DNA from: Larus michahellis | Taxonomy: Eukaryota > Chordata > Aves > Charadriiformes > Laridae | Reading direction: 5' to 3' | Assembly (NCBI RefSeq): GCF_964199755.1 | Contig: NC_133903.1 | Coordinates: 56,178,739-56,242,738, forward strand | DNA length: 64,000 nucleotides | Shown here: positions 24,501-35,309 of the stretch, one piece after another | How the letters are laid out: the number at the start of each line of letters is the position of its first letter | Numbering within the stretch: the first letter of the stretch is position 1 | Made by a program: the position numbers and the translations under genes | Notes under the pieces: model-generated | Told to the model about the DNA's origin: nothing | The model's database searches: none | The model's input: only the letters and a program-made list of their open reading frames with translations

Positions 24501-26474
24501 CAGAACAAATGTCTGCTTACCCGACTGTTTGTTAGAGGCATCCGTAGGGTGGTCACCGCAGTGAGCTCTGCTTGTCACCCAAAGGGCTCCACGTCGCCAT
24601 TTGTGCAATAATTTCTTTCGCTAACGTTATTTCCAGGGCATTAACATTGCTGTTAATAGGGGTTGCGCATAGGAGTTGACAGAAACGCTCCTTAAATCGG
24701 TAATCTGAATTCAGGCTGGGTAGAAGCTACACAGAGTGTTAAACGCTTTTCTACTCGAGATCAGACAAAGCCGTGCAGTGTTTACGTTAATCCGGCACCT
24801 TCAAAGCACGCGCAAGGTTTTAGCTTCACAGTTACTCTTGAGTTCAATGGAAGTTAAACACTGTGCAACACTTCGAACGTTTCGTCTTAGAAGTGCCAGA
24901 TTTGGGCAGTTCAGCTTCTGAAGCCTTTAGATCATGACTCTTCTGCCCTCATTTAGATGAAATTTTAGGAAAATAGGAAACTATTGTTCTGGGGAGGCTT
25001 CCCCCACCGGAGAGTCACAAATCCTGAATATGTGTTTACCGGCAATCCTGTAAACACGGGAGAAATGGCTGCAGTTTAGCTGACGATAGAACTTGTTTGT
25101 TTGGCTGATAAGAAGCTCTTCTTCTGTTTGGGCCATAACTCTCCTGGAAAATCAAACTCTTCCCTCAGCAGAGGAGCATTTTAAAGGTAGTTTACTGTGT
25201 TTTAAAATATAGATAATGGTGTCATTTTCTTAACAACTGTAGAGGATAAACAGATGTACTATGAAATGATCATGGCCACATTTAGCTTTCGCTTTACTGA
25301 ATCTAGCTGTTTTTCAAACATAATTGTTTTCTTGTTATGTTCAAAGGGAAGCGTGCAGGAACCAGCTGTGTGAGGGGGTGATCTCCAGGACTCCCAGGAA
25401 CAGGCATCTTCCCTTTGGCTGTCTAAAAGCAAGGCTGTGGGGATTCAGCAGCGCTGCATTCCCATCAGGGTGTTTTTTTATTAATATATTTGTGCTGTTG
25501 TGTCGCAGCACAAAAGGTGGAGTACTATGGAAGTGGGCAAGCTGGACTACATCCCGCTGTTACTGGGGTCGGCAGCATCTGTAGGACAGTGTCCTGCCTC
25601 CTCCACAGGGAGAGGTGGACACTGTTCCTGCTCTAGTCTGTAAGGAGCTGCCTGGTGACATGGGGAACGGGGAGGAATGGATATACAATAGCCTATTTTT
25701 CCTAAAAGCTTTGTTTGTAGATACATTGTCCCTGGTAGCAGAGGTGAGTTCAGAGTGTATAGCTCAAACCCGGATTTTGAACACTGGAAGTCGGCACAGA
25801 TCCAGGCTTTACCGCAGCATATTTAAAAAAGGGCACGGAGACAAAATTGGCTTTAAACCCAAATACAGAACTGGAGTTGTGCAGGTCTTCAGAAATGCTT
25901 CATTTCAAATCTGGCGTTTGGCTCAAGTCCATCTCATTTTAAAAAAACCAAAACAACGCAAACCCAAACAAGTTTTACTGGAAGTTTATAATGGCGTATG
26001 ATATTAATGGTAATAATGATAAACAGCATTACTATAACTTGATTTCTTATATAAGGACTCCTTGAGAGCTCTGGCCGAGACCCCGAAGCAAGCGGGCACA
26101 GTGACCGAACGTTCTGCCAGCTCTCAAACCTGCCCCTTTATCCTGTGTGCTCTCTTTCCCTGCTCTTATATGGGCAGGGAGAATAAAAACCTGACAATCC
26201 CTTCCAGACTATCCGTCTGCCACCTATAGACAGAGTTCAGTCTCTCCATATGTGATCTGATTAAAAGCAGGAACGTATTTTGAAAATAAATACTTCAGAG
26301 CTTGCTATTTTTAAAGTGCCAAGAAAGCTTTTGGGGAGCAGTGGATCCTTGAGGCAGGATGTGCGTGGAGATCAGGTTCAGAGTATGGATTTAGACGGGT
26401 GTTTGAGGTGGGGCTAAGACTCAGCCGCAGCTTTGGTGATACGACACTTCATGCTCTGCTCTTATAAAATGGCA
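18546..26474. other. intergenic sequence with no supported gene
   Basis: AT-rich unique sequence. Visible simple repeats are a poly(A) run near 19239-19256 followed by A/C-rich sequence, and a short CAGA repeat at about 20454-20474. Open frames here, including a 155-codon one at 21981-22448 with a leucine-rich start, lack similarity to known families. Exons of an unknown non-coding RNA cannot be excluded. Confidence 0.65.
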
Positions 26475-26697
26475 GAAACTTTATGCATTTTAGGGAAAAT
26501 TTCTTCACTGAAAGGGTTATCAAGCATTGGAACAGGCTTCTCCAGGGAGTCGCCATCCCTGGAGGGATTGAAAAGCCGGGCAGACGCGGTGCTGAGGGAC
26601 ACGGGGTAGTGGGGGTTTGGGCAGTGCTGGGTTGATGGTTGGACTCGATGATCTTAAAGGTTCCTTCCAACTTAGATGATTCTATGATTCTATGAAA
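26475..26697 (+). mobile_element. CR1 LINE 3' fragment
   Basis: The segment runs from the ORF2 C-terminal region (GGAAAATTTCTTCACTGAAA; GTCGCCATCCCTGGAGGG) through GATGGTTGGACTCGATGATC to the tail GATTCTATGATTCTATGA. This is the CR1 3' end with an ATTCTATG tail. It is 5'-truncated, as usual for LINE insertions. Confidence 0.93.
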
Positions 26698-29600
26698 ATT
26701 TAATGATTTCTGACATCTTAAGGAATATAACTGGCTGGTTGCAGAAGATTCCTGTGAAAATGAATTAAAACCAATCCGAACCCACTTGTTCCTTCTTGTG
26801 CTGATTCTGATAGACACCGGTCCAACCAGCCCCAAGAGCAGGCTGCACTGTCTACTCCCAAAGCCAGCAGTGACAAGCTGAAGCATGGACACGGCAGGAA
26901 AACGCTGCTGGGTTTGAGTGGAAGGTGCTTTGGGGAACTCACTGTCCCCGTGCCACCGGCCTTCCAGTGCGCTTAGAGCTCCTCTGTTCAACCGCAAGTG
27001 CTGGCAGTAGGTCCTTACCGTGGCGCCTGAAAGGGATTGCTGCCGGGCTTACTTTTGGTTGCCTTTTGTTTGCATTGTAAAAAATTACAACAATTTTTTA
27101 CCCGTCAAACAGTCCCAGAACGTTGAGCGAATGCACATGGGATCCTTCGGCAACACCCCGTGCTGCAGAGCGAACGATGCAGAGCCGCGTGCCGCAAACT
27201 TAGATGGGCAGGTAAAATAACTTTGCAAAGATATAATACACATTTATAGTATAATAAGATGCAGCTACAGTAGGGTGAATCATGCAGCACAAACTTGCTT
27301 AAAAAAACCACCAAAAAGGCACTCTGCAAAACTGCTTCATTATATAATAATGCTCAGTGATTTCTAGGGCTCTGTCCTACAAGATATCGAACAATTCGAA
27401 CCTGAGAAATACAAAACGTTGATTTATAATGAGCTACCTGTATTTGCTGACAATAGTTTTGAATAATATTGCTTAAACACTATTTTCTTGACAATTCTAA
27501 AACCAAGGGGTTATTATTTAGAGAATTAGCCTTGCCATAAAAATACAAAATAAAAGGAAAAGAAACGTTTCTTTAGAGTTTTTGATCACTCGAGATTTTT
27601 ATTCTTTTCTTTCTTAACTGAAATTCCCCTTTAAGTTTAAAGGGTTCACCTCTGTGCGAGTTGTAGTTGGGGTAATTATATACTACCTGTCATATAGATA
27701 CATTACCTACTGATATTAAAGCTTTCAGAAATTATAATGGACAAGGACAGATGTTGCCAGGTTTAAAAATAAAATAAAAATAACAGAAACAGTGTGGCAA
27801 CTCATCAGAATTCATCAGCAATCGGGGCTTAATTCCATGGTACTGTACCGTTATCTGTCAACCATTCATGCAATTAAGAGAAAATATCTCCCAACGTTTC
27901 CATGGTGCTAAAGCACTCCAGGAGAACAGCCAGCCCACACAGGACCCAGGAGCGATAAAATATTAATTCAGTACAAGCACATGTTCGATAATCTCAGTAT
28001 TTAATACAGGCTATAGTAATTCAGTCCTAGCAAATTATTCAGTTAAACAGAGCAGAGCCATATAGTAGACTACTTGGCAATGACTTTATTTGCAAAAAAA
28101 AAAAAAACCAACAAAAAAAGCCTATTTATTGTGGGATTAGGACTGTGGGTGTGAAAGCGGTGCGGATATTGTGGGTGATGGGTGCACCCCCAGGCTGAAC
28201 AGCTCCAGCCCGGGCGAGCGTGGAAAGGTCAGTTTTCAAGGTGTGTGTCTGTCTGCTAGATGAAAGCCCAAAGAAAAGGGAGTTTGAAATGCTGCATCAA
28301 GCAGAGAGTAATTAATCTGCTGCGCAGAGATGAGAAACGAAACTGGTCTCGATGTCTGTTGCAAGGAACTGCATGTCGCAGAGTGGATTTCGGGGGGAGT
28401 CGTGCCTCCTCCACCAGCACCAGCGCTCATCCCGTACAGCCCAACCCTCTCCAGCTCCTGCGTCCACCTCTGGCGTCTGCTGAACCTGCGCTTAAAATTA
28501 GAAAAAAGCATTTCCCGATACTGGAAATGCCCAGTCGATGTCTGTAAGGGCACTGGGGGGAGTTAAGTTTGGTAGTAGTGTCTTGTAAGTATGGGTGTAG
28601 CACTCGTGAGCCCTGCGGCGCCAAGTTTGGAGCCATGGGGAGGGCTCCAGCCAGGCTTCTGCTGCCTCTCCCCTCCTGGCTCCCTGCCTGCCTTTGCCAC
28701 TTGATTTCTGCAGGCAGCGCGAGGTCCCGGCGTAACTAGGATAAATTTGGATTAGCTGGAGTTAGTTACGCCAGAGTTGCCATCTTCTCTCTTGAAAAGA
28801 AATCCTGTCCCGATGTAAACTTAGAAGGAAACTTGCCCTAAAAAGTTCCAAGTGGGATGCAACCGCTTCCAAACTCCAGGTACTCTTCAAACTTCCAAAC
28901 TCCCAAGGTACCGCCAGGTCTCTGCTGCTGCTCTGTTTACGGCACAAAGCTGTCGTTGCTTTGGGAGGAATCAGAAGTATTTGCCCTACAGATATTGTTT
29001 GAAGACCTGCAGATGAAAGGGCCGTCGCAGCCCCTCGGCTTTCCTTTCATCTGTTCTTTATAACCTGATGGGGTTTTTTTGTTCAGGTTGTTGCTAGCAA
29101 GAGAGAGCGGTTAAGAGGGAGTCCCACAATGAGTTTTTAGAATAGGATCGCACAATTAGCTGAAAACCTTTATGCCGTTATCGGTTGCCTTGTACTAAGA
29201 AGGAGAGGCTCGCAGGCTGGCTGGAAATACCGTCAGTCAAGGCCGTTTTCCCAGAATTTATGGTACATTTCCAACATGAGCAAGGGGCCCTCAGAATGGA
29301 TGTTTATGATGGCAAATCGTAGGAAATTCGAGAACTATATTCTCTTGCTTATTTAATTCCTAAATACCTCAATAATAGGGTTCTGTCGGCTCCGTTAAGC
29401 TCGACCATGTAATGAATTAGATACTGGTAGCTGGGAAAGGGCTTTAAGGGGCTGAAGGGTGTTTGTTTTAAACTTCTGAGGTATCTGGTCTACAAAAACA
29501 TGAGAAAATATGCGAAGATAAAGTTTCACAAAGAACGGAAGTGGAAACTCTGTGCTTGAAAGGGAAGGGTTTAGAGGGAAATATTGTGAATTTCTGCTTT

Positions 29601-30549
29601 TTGCATTTTTCCTAATTTTTCCACTTCCGTGGCTAATTAACATTTCAGAGAAAGGAAGGCTTTGCTAAAAATCAAGCATCTCTCCTTAAGGCTTGGCTTA
29701 AAAATATGTCTTTGGGATCTTCAAGAATAGTGTGGAAAAACAGGCTAATATCGGCATTCCTAATATTTTAAGGATAAAACAAAGAACAAATCCAGCAAAG
29801 CCATTGTAGACAGTCTTTCGAGCCCACAAAAAGAAACAAATTCAGGCGAAAATGTGTTTAAAACACTTGGTAACACATCTTTAATATTAATTCCAGTACT
29901 CTTCCCTTATTTTTCTGAATAGTCCATCCTGAGCATTTAGTCCCTTTCGGCAGTTTTATACTGACTTCCCCTTTGCTGTTCAGCCAAGTGAATATTCACA
30001 ATGGTGGCAGCTAAATTTGTTTGTTTTAATACACCAACTCCATCCAGCTCTTAAATAATTTCAGTTTATTCCCTCTGAACTCCGCAGTTTGTGCCTGTCC
30101 CTCTGGCAAGGAGGCAGCAGAGCAGAGCACGAGGTGCTTGGGCTCAGTGTAACATGGACCGATAGGACAGATCAGAGGATGGACAAACCCGCCTGGAACC
30201 GGACCTATAACACGTTCAAAATCCGAATTCTGGTTTTTAGCAACCGCAGTTCCCACTTTGTCCAACACAGATCAATAATCCTGCTGCTTCTCCAGCGATC
30301 CCCCGTGGCATTAGTCATCACGTAACGAACAGTTTTGGCCCGGTGCTGGCTGTTCGGTGTGGGCTGCTGCACTGCTGATTTCTGCCGGTTGTATTTGCTA
30401 GTTGCAACCCATACCTGGACAGGGGAGAAGGAAACGCGTAAAATCAGGTAAATGTTTTTCAGGACGAAAATCAGCTATACTTTGGTTGTCCAGGTTATCT
30501 TTTGCTTGATTTAGTCACGAGCAAAATCTTATTAGCCAATTTATTAATT
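26698..30549. other. intergenic sequence with no supported gene
   Basis: AT-rich up to about 28.1 kb, then mixed. A-rich runs occur near 28095-28120. I see no transposon of known type, no RNA gene and no open frame with family resemblance. Confidence 0.65.
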
Positions 30550-31349
30550 TGTCCTGGTTTGAGGTGGAACAAGACCGATTTTCTTTTCAGTAATTTTACT
30601 TTTCGGTTAAGTCTCTCCTAACTGACTGTGCTCTCTCAAATTAACGGCGTGTTTTTCAGACAGTATCTCCTGGCAGTGATAAAGTCTGATGCTTATGTTT
30701 AATGCCAAGGAATGGTATGCAGAGAGGCTCCTGCTTACACTTATTGCTGTGACAACCAAGGTCAGCTCATTTCGTTATCTGCCCCGTTGGAGGGTGGGAG
30801 GCGGAGGGGCGCAGAGGGGTCCCACCTGCGGGGAGGAGCGGACGGGACAGGTGACCCCAAACTGGCCAACGGGGTATTCCATCCCATCTGCCCCACGCTC
30901 AGTATAAAAGCTGATGGATCAAAGGCTCAGCCCTCTTCCTGCAATGGCTGACGTCCGAGGAGGACCCCGTCTGTTCGTCTGCCTTTGATCCCGATCCGCG
31001 CGTTCCTGAATCCAGTTCCCGAATCCAGTTCCCACCTGCTGCTGAATCCAGTCCGGGATTTCCCCAGTGCCTGCCAGCGACATTATCGTCATCCTGGGAG
31101 CTCAATACTGGCTTTGTATATATTTCATTATTTTTTATTAATATTATTATCTTTTCATTGTTAATATTTCACTGAAGCGGTTTTAGGTTTTTTTTTCCAA
31201 CCCGTAAGTCTCTCTCCTTTGTTCTCTCTCTCCCTTCCCCTTCTGGGACCAACCGAGTGTCTCTCTGGGACACTCCCTCTGTCTTCTGGGAAGGGAGAAG
31301 GACTCTCTGTGGTTCGTTTATTGGCCAACCCACCCTAAACCTCGACAGA
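30550..31349 (+). repeat. 5' LTR of the endogenous retrovirus
   Basis: It begins TGTCCTGGTTTGAGG and ends near CCTAAACCTCGACAG. A TATAAAA box is at 30903-30909. Between about 31005 and 31050 it has three imperfect copies of GAATCCAGT-type units. It matches the 3' LTR over most of its length, but contains about 130 bp (roughly 30945-31080) absent from that copy. Exact ends are uncertain by a few bases. Confidence 0.85.
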
Positions 31350-31354
31350 TTTAT

Positions 31355-31372
31355 TGGCACTCAGCGTGGGGC
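31355..31372 (+). other. retroviral primer binding site, lysine-tRNA-like
   Basis: TGGCACTCAGCGTGGGGC, a few bases after the 5' LTR, differs at three positions from the site complementary to the 3' end of tRNA-Lys(1,2) used by betaretrovirus-like elements. It marks the start of minus-strand DNA synthesis and fixes the element's orientation as plus. Confidence 0.7.
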
Positions 31373-31502
31373 ACGACCAGGGCTCTGACAGATTGCTTGA
31401 ATAGTTTGAATTCCGGCTTGCTCAGTTGAGAAAGTATCAGATTTTTTTCCTTTGAGGGTCTTGAGGGGTTGGAAATCAAAACACACAGCTCACTTGTGAA
31501 AT

Positions 31503-32369
31503 ATGGGCGAGGACTTTAGCCGTCGTGAAGGTGAGACAATAATCAGCTGGTTGCTCCGGTGCTGGGATAATGGGGCTGATGCCATAGACTTAGACGGTAG
31601 AGAAGCCAGGCAGTTGGGATACCTGGCCGGAGACGGAGGCATCGATAAAGCGATTGGGAGAAAGCCATACACTCTCAGTCTCTGGAGGAGACTCTTGTCA
31701 GCCGTAAAGAGCAGGTACCCCTGTAAGGATGATATCGAATGCCGCCCGAGAAAATGGACCACCATGGAGAAAGGTATTAAGTACCTGAGAAAACTGGCTG
31801 TGCAAGAGGTGATTTATGGTGACTGGCAAGTGAATGTCGACCCCGATGAAATGCCGTGCAAACAATATATGCTGCGGGAGTTTGTGCGGAGTGCGCCACC
31901 GATGTATTCCCACGCGTTGTCAACAATGATCTGGGGAGGATCTGATGCCGACACACCAACCGTAAATGAAGTGGCCAACACAGTACGACTGTATGAAGAC
32001 AGTATCTCTCGTCCCCTCACTGTTGCAGCCATGGAAAAAATAGCTGAGAAAATGGCTGAGAAAGCTGAGGAAGGATTTGAAAAATTGCTTGGTAAACTGT
32101 CCAGGATGGAAATAAGATCCCACTCTTGCCCTGCATGTACCCACGTTGCAGCTGTTGGGAGAAGATGCTCCTCTACAAGACAGGCTCAAGGGAGACGGAA
32201 CACGCCACGAGGAACCCTGTGGTTTTACCTCCGTGACCATGGAGAGGACATGAGGAAGTGGGATGGACAACCTACCTTCATCCTACGGGCACGAGTAAGT
32301 GAGCTGCAAGGTAAAACAAATAGAAGAAAGCGTTTTTTCCAGGAGTGTGGCTGCTCAGGTCGAGGGTGA
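31503..32369 (+). pseudogene. gag-like open frame of the ERV
   Basis: An uninterrupted 288-codon frame begins 130 bp after the primer site, the normal place for gag. A helical, lysine/glutamate-rich segment near residues 178-200 may form a coiled coil. No CCHC zinc knuckle is visible, so the nucleocapsid part is missing or lies in degraded sequence downstream. I recognise the N-terminal part as a retroelement gag-like protein common in bird genomes, but cannot assign a subfamily. The start is the first ATG of the frame. Confidence 0.7.
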
Positions 32370-32565
32370 GTGGTTCTCCAGTCCGGGTAGGAACCCATTT
32401 GTTGATGGGTTCCACACGAGCCACCTGAACCCGTCTGTTGGTAGAATGTACTATGCTCAATATTAGAGGGGCCCTGCCTCCAGCCAGGTGGAGGGGAGGG
32501 ACAACTGAGTTTATTGGACTGTGTGGATTTGATGGCCTGGCACATTAGAACCACAAGAGTACAAA

Positions 32566-33638
32566 GCCTTGGTGGACACTGGTGCACAGCGTACCCTATT
32601 GCCGACTGTCCCGCTTTGAGTGACACAGGATTGATTTCTCTTTCAGTAATTTTACTTTTCAGTAAGGTCTCTTCCAATGCCGGGGAAAACCGCACTTTTA
32701 GCAGACTCCAGTGTTGGAATTTGTGCCAGTGTTTCCTTTACAGCCGGCTCTGGGGTGCGGGTTTCAAGGTCTCAGTGTTTCCAGCTCCCCAGGTGCGGGG
32801 ACGAGGAGGAGCGAGACCCGGGCGCTGGCCCCAAGCTGCCAACGGGATTATTTCACACCGTGAACGGCACATCCCACAGAAATGAGACAGTTTGCTGAGG
32901 AGTTCTCTCTCTCTCTTTCTCTAATGGCTGCCACCCTGAGCACTCCTCGCCCCGGTGCCGGAGCCCTGAGCCCTTCCCTTCCTCCCGCAGCCGCAGCGCT
33001 CGCAGGGTCCCACGTTGGCTGTCCCTGCGGGGAGTGCACGGCTCCCTGTGGGGGAATGGGCTGGGGACGGTCCTTGTCTATGTTATATTGCTGTCGGGAT
33101 CAACACTGGTTCTTTAGTGTCATTAATGTTAATTATCTAGTCTTATTCTACTAAACCTGTTTACATTTCAACCCTCAGGTTTCCTTGCTTTTCCCCGATT
33201 CCCCTTCCCGGGTGGGCAGGGGTCATCAGGTGAGAGAATAATTGTCTAAACAACAATAAATTGTTGTGGGTTCCTCGAACCGTGACACCATTGAATCATA
33301 AAGGGGCAGAGTCCGTCACTATTTCTGGAGCGACAGGTGGGTCTCAAGAAGTGACTGTTTTGGAGGCCAAAGTGAGCCTGACTGGGGATAAATGGGAGAA
33401 GCACCCCGTTGTGACTGTCCCAGATGCTCTGTGCATCCTTGGCATAGACTGCCTCAGGAGAGGGTATTTTGTGGACCCAAAAGGCTATCAGTGGGCCTCT
33501 GGTATAGCAGCTGTAGAGACTGAGGACATTTCACAACTGTCTACCTTACCCGGTCTTTCAGATGACCCTTCTGTGGTGGGACTGCTGAGGGTTAAAGAGC
33601 AGCAGGTGCCAATTGCTACTGCCACGGTGCATCGATGA
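32566..33638 (+). pseudogene. ERV protease remnant, split by a nested LTR
   Basis: The active-site DTGA motif of a retroviral aspartic protease is encoded at 32575-32586. Coding similarity stops at about 32606, where an LTR starts, and resumes near 33288. The second half, open to a stop at 33636-33638, carries an ILGID motif (the usual C-terminal protease motif has Gly-Arg-Asp or a variant). After it comes the start of the linker into the reverse transcriptase. The interruption is a clean insertion, so the element was already a non-replicating copy. Confidence 0.75.
32607..33287 (+). mobile_element. nested solo LTR inside the ERV protease
   Basis: It starts TGTCCCGCTTTGAGTGACAC and ends near CGTGACA. 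Its first 290 bp or so are almost identical to the LTR copy at 57964, while its 3' half differs from that copy. A short CT repeat lies at about 32905-32920. No internal retroviral sequence accompanies it, so it is a solo LTR left by recombination. Its right end is uncertain by about 20 bp and I could not define a clean target-site duplication. Confidence 0.7.
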
Positions 33639-34400
33639 CAATATCGCACCAACAGAGACTCCATGATGCCCTTCCGTGAGCTGATTCTGCCTCTGGCAGA
33701 AAACACCAGTGGAGGCTCGAGCTCAAGCCCTCGGATTATGGAGTCGAGGATACAAAGGCTCTGAGGCCAGATATAATCCAACTGAGAAATAAATATTGGC
33801 AGCGTATGAAGGATTTTGTTGTATTGTAGGAAAACATCGAAGGTGGAAAGCTGCTGCCACCACCTGGAATACCATCCTGGGCCTTAAAAAGCAAGTCTTG
33901 TGGTGACAATACTCCAGAAAGTATTGAATCGGACAATGGGACTAATTTTAAAAACAATCTCATAAATAATTGGGCCAAAGATCATGGCATGGAGTGGGTG
34001 TATTGTATCTCCTGTCATGCACCAGCTTCTGGGAAAACTGAATGGCACAATGGACTGTTTAAAAACTACCCTGAAAGCAACGGGGGGTGGAAGCTTTGAA
34101 AATCGGGACAAGCATTTAGCACAAGCCACCTGGTTAATTAATACCTGGGGATCCATCAATTGAGCTGGTCCTGCTCAGTCAGACCTTTTACATCTTGTAG
34201 AAAGAAACAAAGTCCCTGTGGTGCATGAAAGGAATATTTTGGGGAATTGGGGTTGTCTTACTTCAGGCAAAGGCAAACCCATCCGTGGGATGGCATTTGC
34301 TCAAGGACCCCCATGTACTTGGTGGGTGATGCTGAAGAATGGAAAAGTCCAATGCGTACCTCAAGGAAATCTAACCTTGGGTGAGAATCCTCGATTCTGA
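33639..34400 (+). pseudogene. ERV pol remnant: RT linker scrap plus integrase core and C-terminus
   Basis: A short frameshifted remnant of the RT start (33639-33790) is followed by integrase sequence from about 33860. The second catalytic Asp (in SDNGT) is at 33932-33934. The catalytic Glu (in GKTEW) is at 34040-34042, which leaves 35 residues between them in the one frame, the canonical D-35-E spacing. A frame change follows the Glu. The last part (34218-34400) is open and ends with the tryptophan-rich C-terminal segment (TWWVM). RT, RNase H and the integrase N-terminus are largely deleted. Confidence 0.75.
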
Positions 34401-34739
34401 GCTGTATGATGTTAATTGCTACGTAATACTAACAGTGTTCAATAAGTGTTTTTCAGGATAACATAGTGGTGATGAAACTGCAGCCAGCTTCATCAAGTGA
34501 CGTCCAGTAACTTCTTCGAGGTGGACACACTACCCGTGGGCACGAACCGTGATGAATTTCCTACCATCTGTCCTGCCCTTAGAGACTGCTGTGACAGACA
34601 GAAACCTGCAATCATGACCTAAATGAACTTTTGTGTAAAGATAATCCATAAATTAGTGGTCTATATATACGTGTGTGTCTGTGTATGTATTCGAAGACAA
34701 CAAGCAGTAGTGACCTGAGCATGATGTAAATGGTATGCA

Positions 34740-34750
34740 ATAAGGGGTGG
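34740..34750 (+). other. polypurine tract before the 3' LTR
   Basis: AATAAGGGGTGGG lies directly before the first bases that align with the 5' LTR (TTGAGGTAGAA). This is where a retroviral plus-strand primer tract belongs. The first few bases of the 3' LTR, including TGTCC, are lost or changed. Confidence 0.5.
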
Positions 34751-35309
34751 GTTGAGGTAGAAAAAAATCAATTTTCTTTTCAGTAATTTTACTTTTCAGT
34801 TAAGTCTTTTCTACAGGCAACGATAAAGTCTGATGCTTATATTTAATGCCAAGGAATGGTGTGCAGAGAGGCTCCTGCTGACGCTTATTGCTCTAAAACC
34901 AAGGTCGTAACTTTGTTATTTGCCCCGTTGGAGGGTGGGAAGTGGGAAAGCGCAGAGGGGTGGCACCTGCGGGGAGCAGGGGACAGGAGAGGTGACCCCA
35001 AACTGGCCAACGGGGTATTCCATCCCCTCGGCATCATGCTCAGCGTAAAAGCTGAGGGATCAAAGGGTCAGCCCTCTTGCCAGCGTCTGCTGGTGACGTG
35101 ATCATTGTCCTGGGAGCTCGATTCTGGTTTTGTACGTATTTGTATATATGTCTTTATTGTCTTATTAATATTATTATATTTTCTTTTCATTGTTAATATT
35201 TCATTGAAGCTGTTTTAGTTTGTTGGGTTCTTCTAACCCATAAGTCAGTCTCTCCCTTCCCCTTCTCTCGTTTGTGTAGTGGCCAGCCCAGCCTAAACCT
35301 CGGCAGTTT
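34750..35309 (+). repeat. 3' LTR of the endogenous retrovirus
   Basis: It aligns with the 5' LTR from TTGAGGTAGAA to CCTAAACCTCGGCAG. Compared with it, about 130 bp are deleted after position 35080. The TATA box is changed from TATAAAA to CGTAAAA (35044-35050). Many point differences separate the two LTRs, so the insertion is not recent. Confidence 0.82.

Larger units (their letters stand above)
30550..35309 (+). mobile_element. degenerate endogenous retrovirus (avian ERV), with a nested LTR
   Basis: Two related LTRs flank an internal region with a primer binding site, a gag-like frame, protease, a small RT-linker remnant, integrase and a purine tract, all on the plus strand. Most of the reverse transcriptase and RNase H is missing between about 33790 and 33850. 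No env is seen in the roughly 340 bp between the integrase end and the 3' LTR. Multiple stops and the nested LTR show it is not functional. The lysine-tRNA-like primer site points to a class II (ERVK-like) element; absence of env would also fit an ERVL-like one. Confidence 0.9.
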
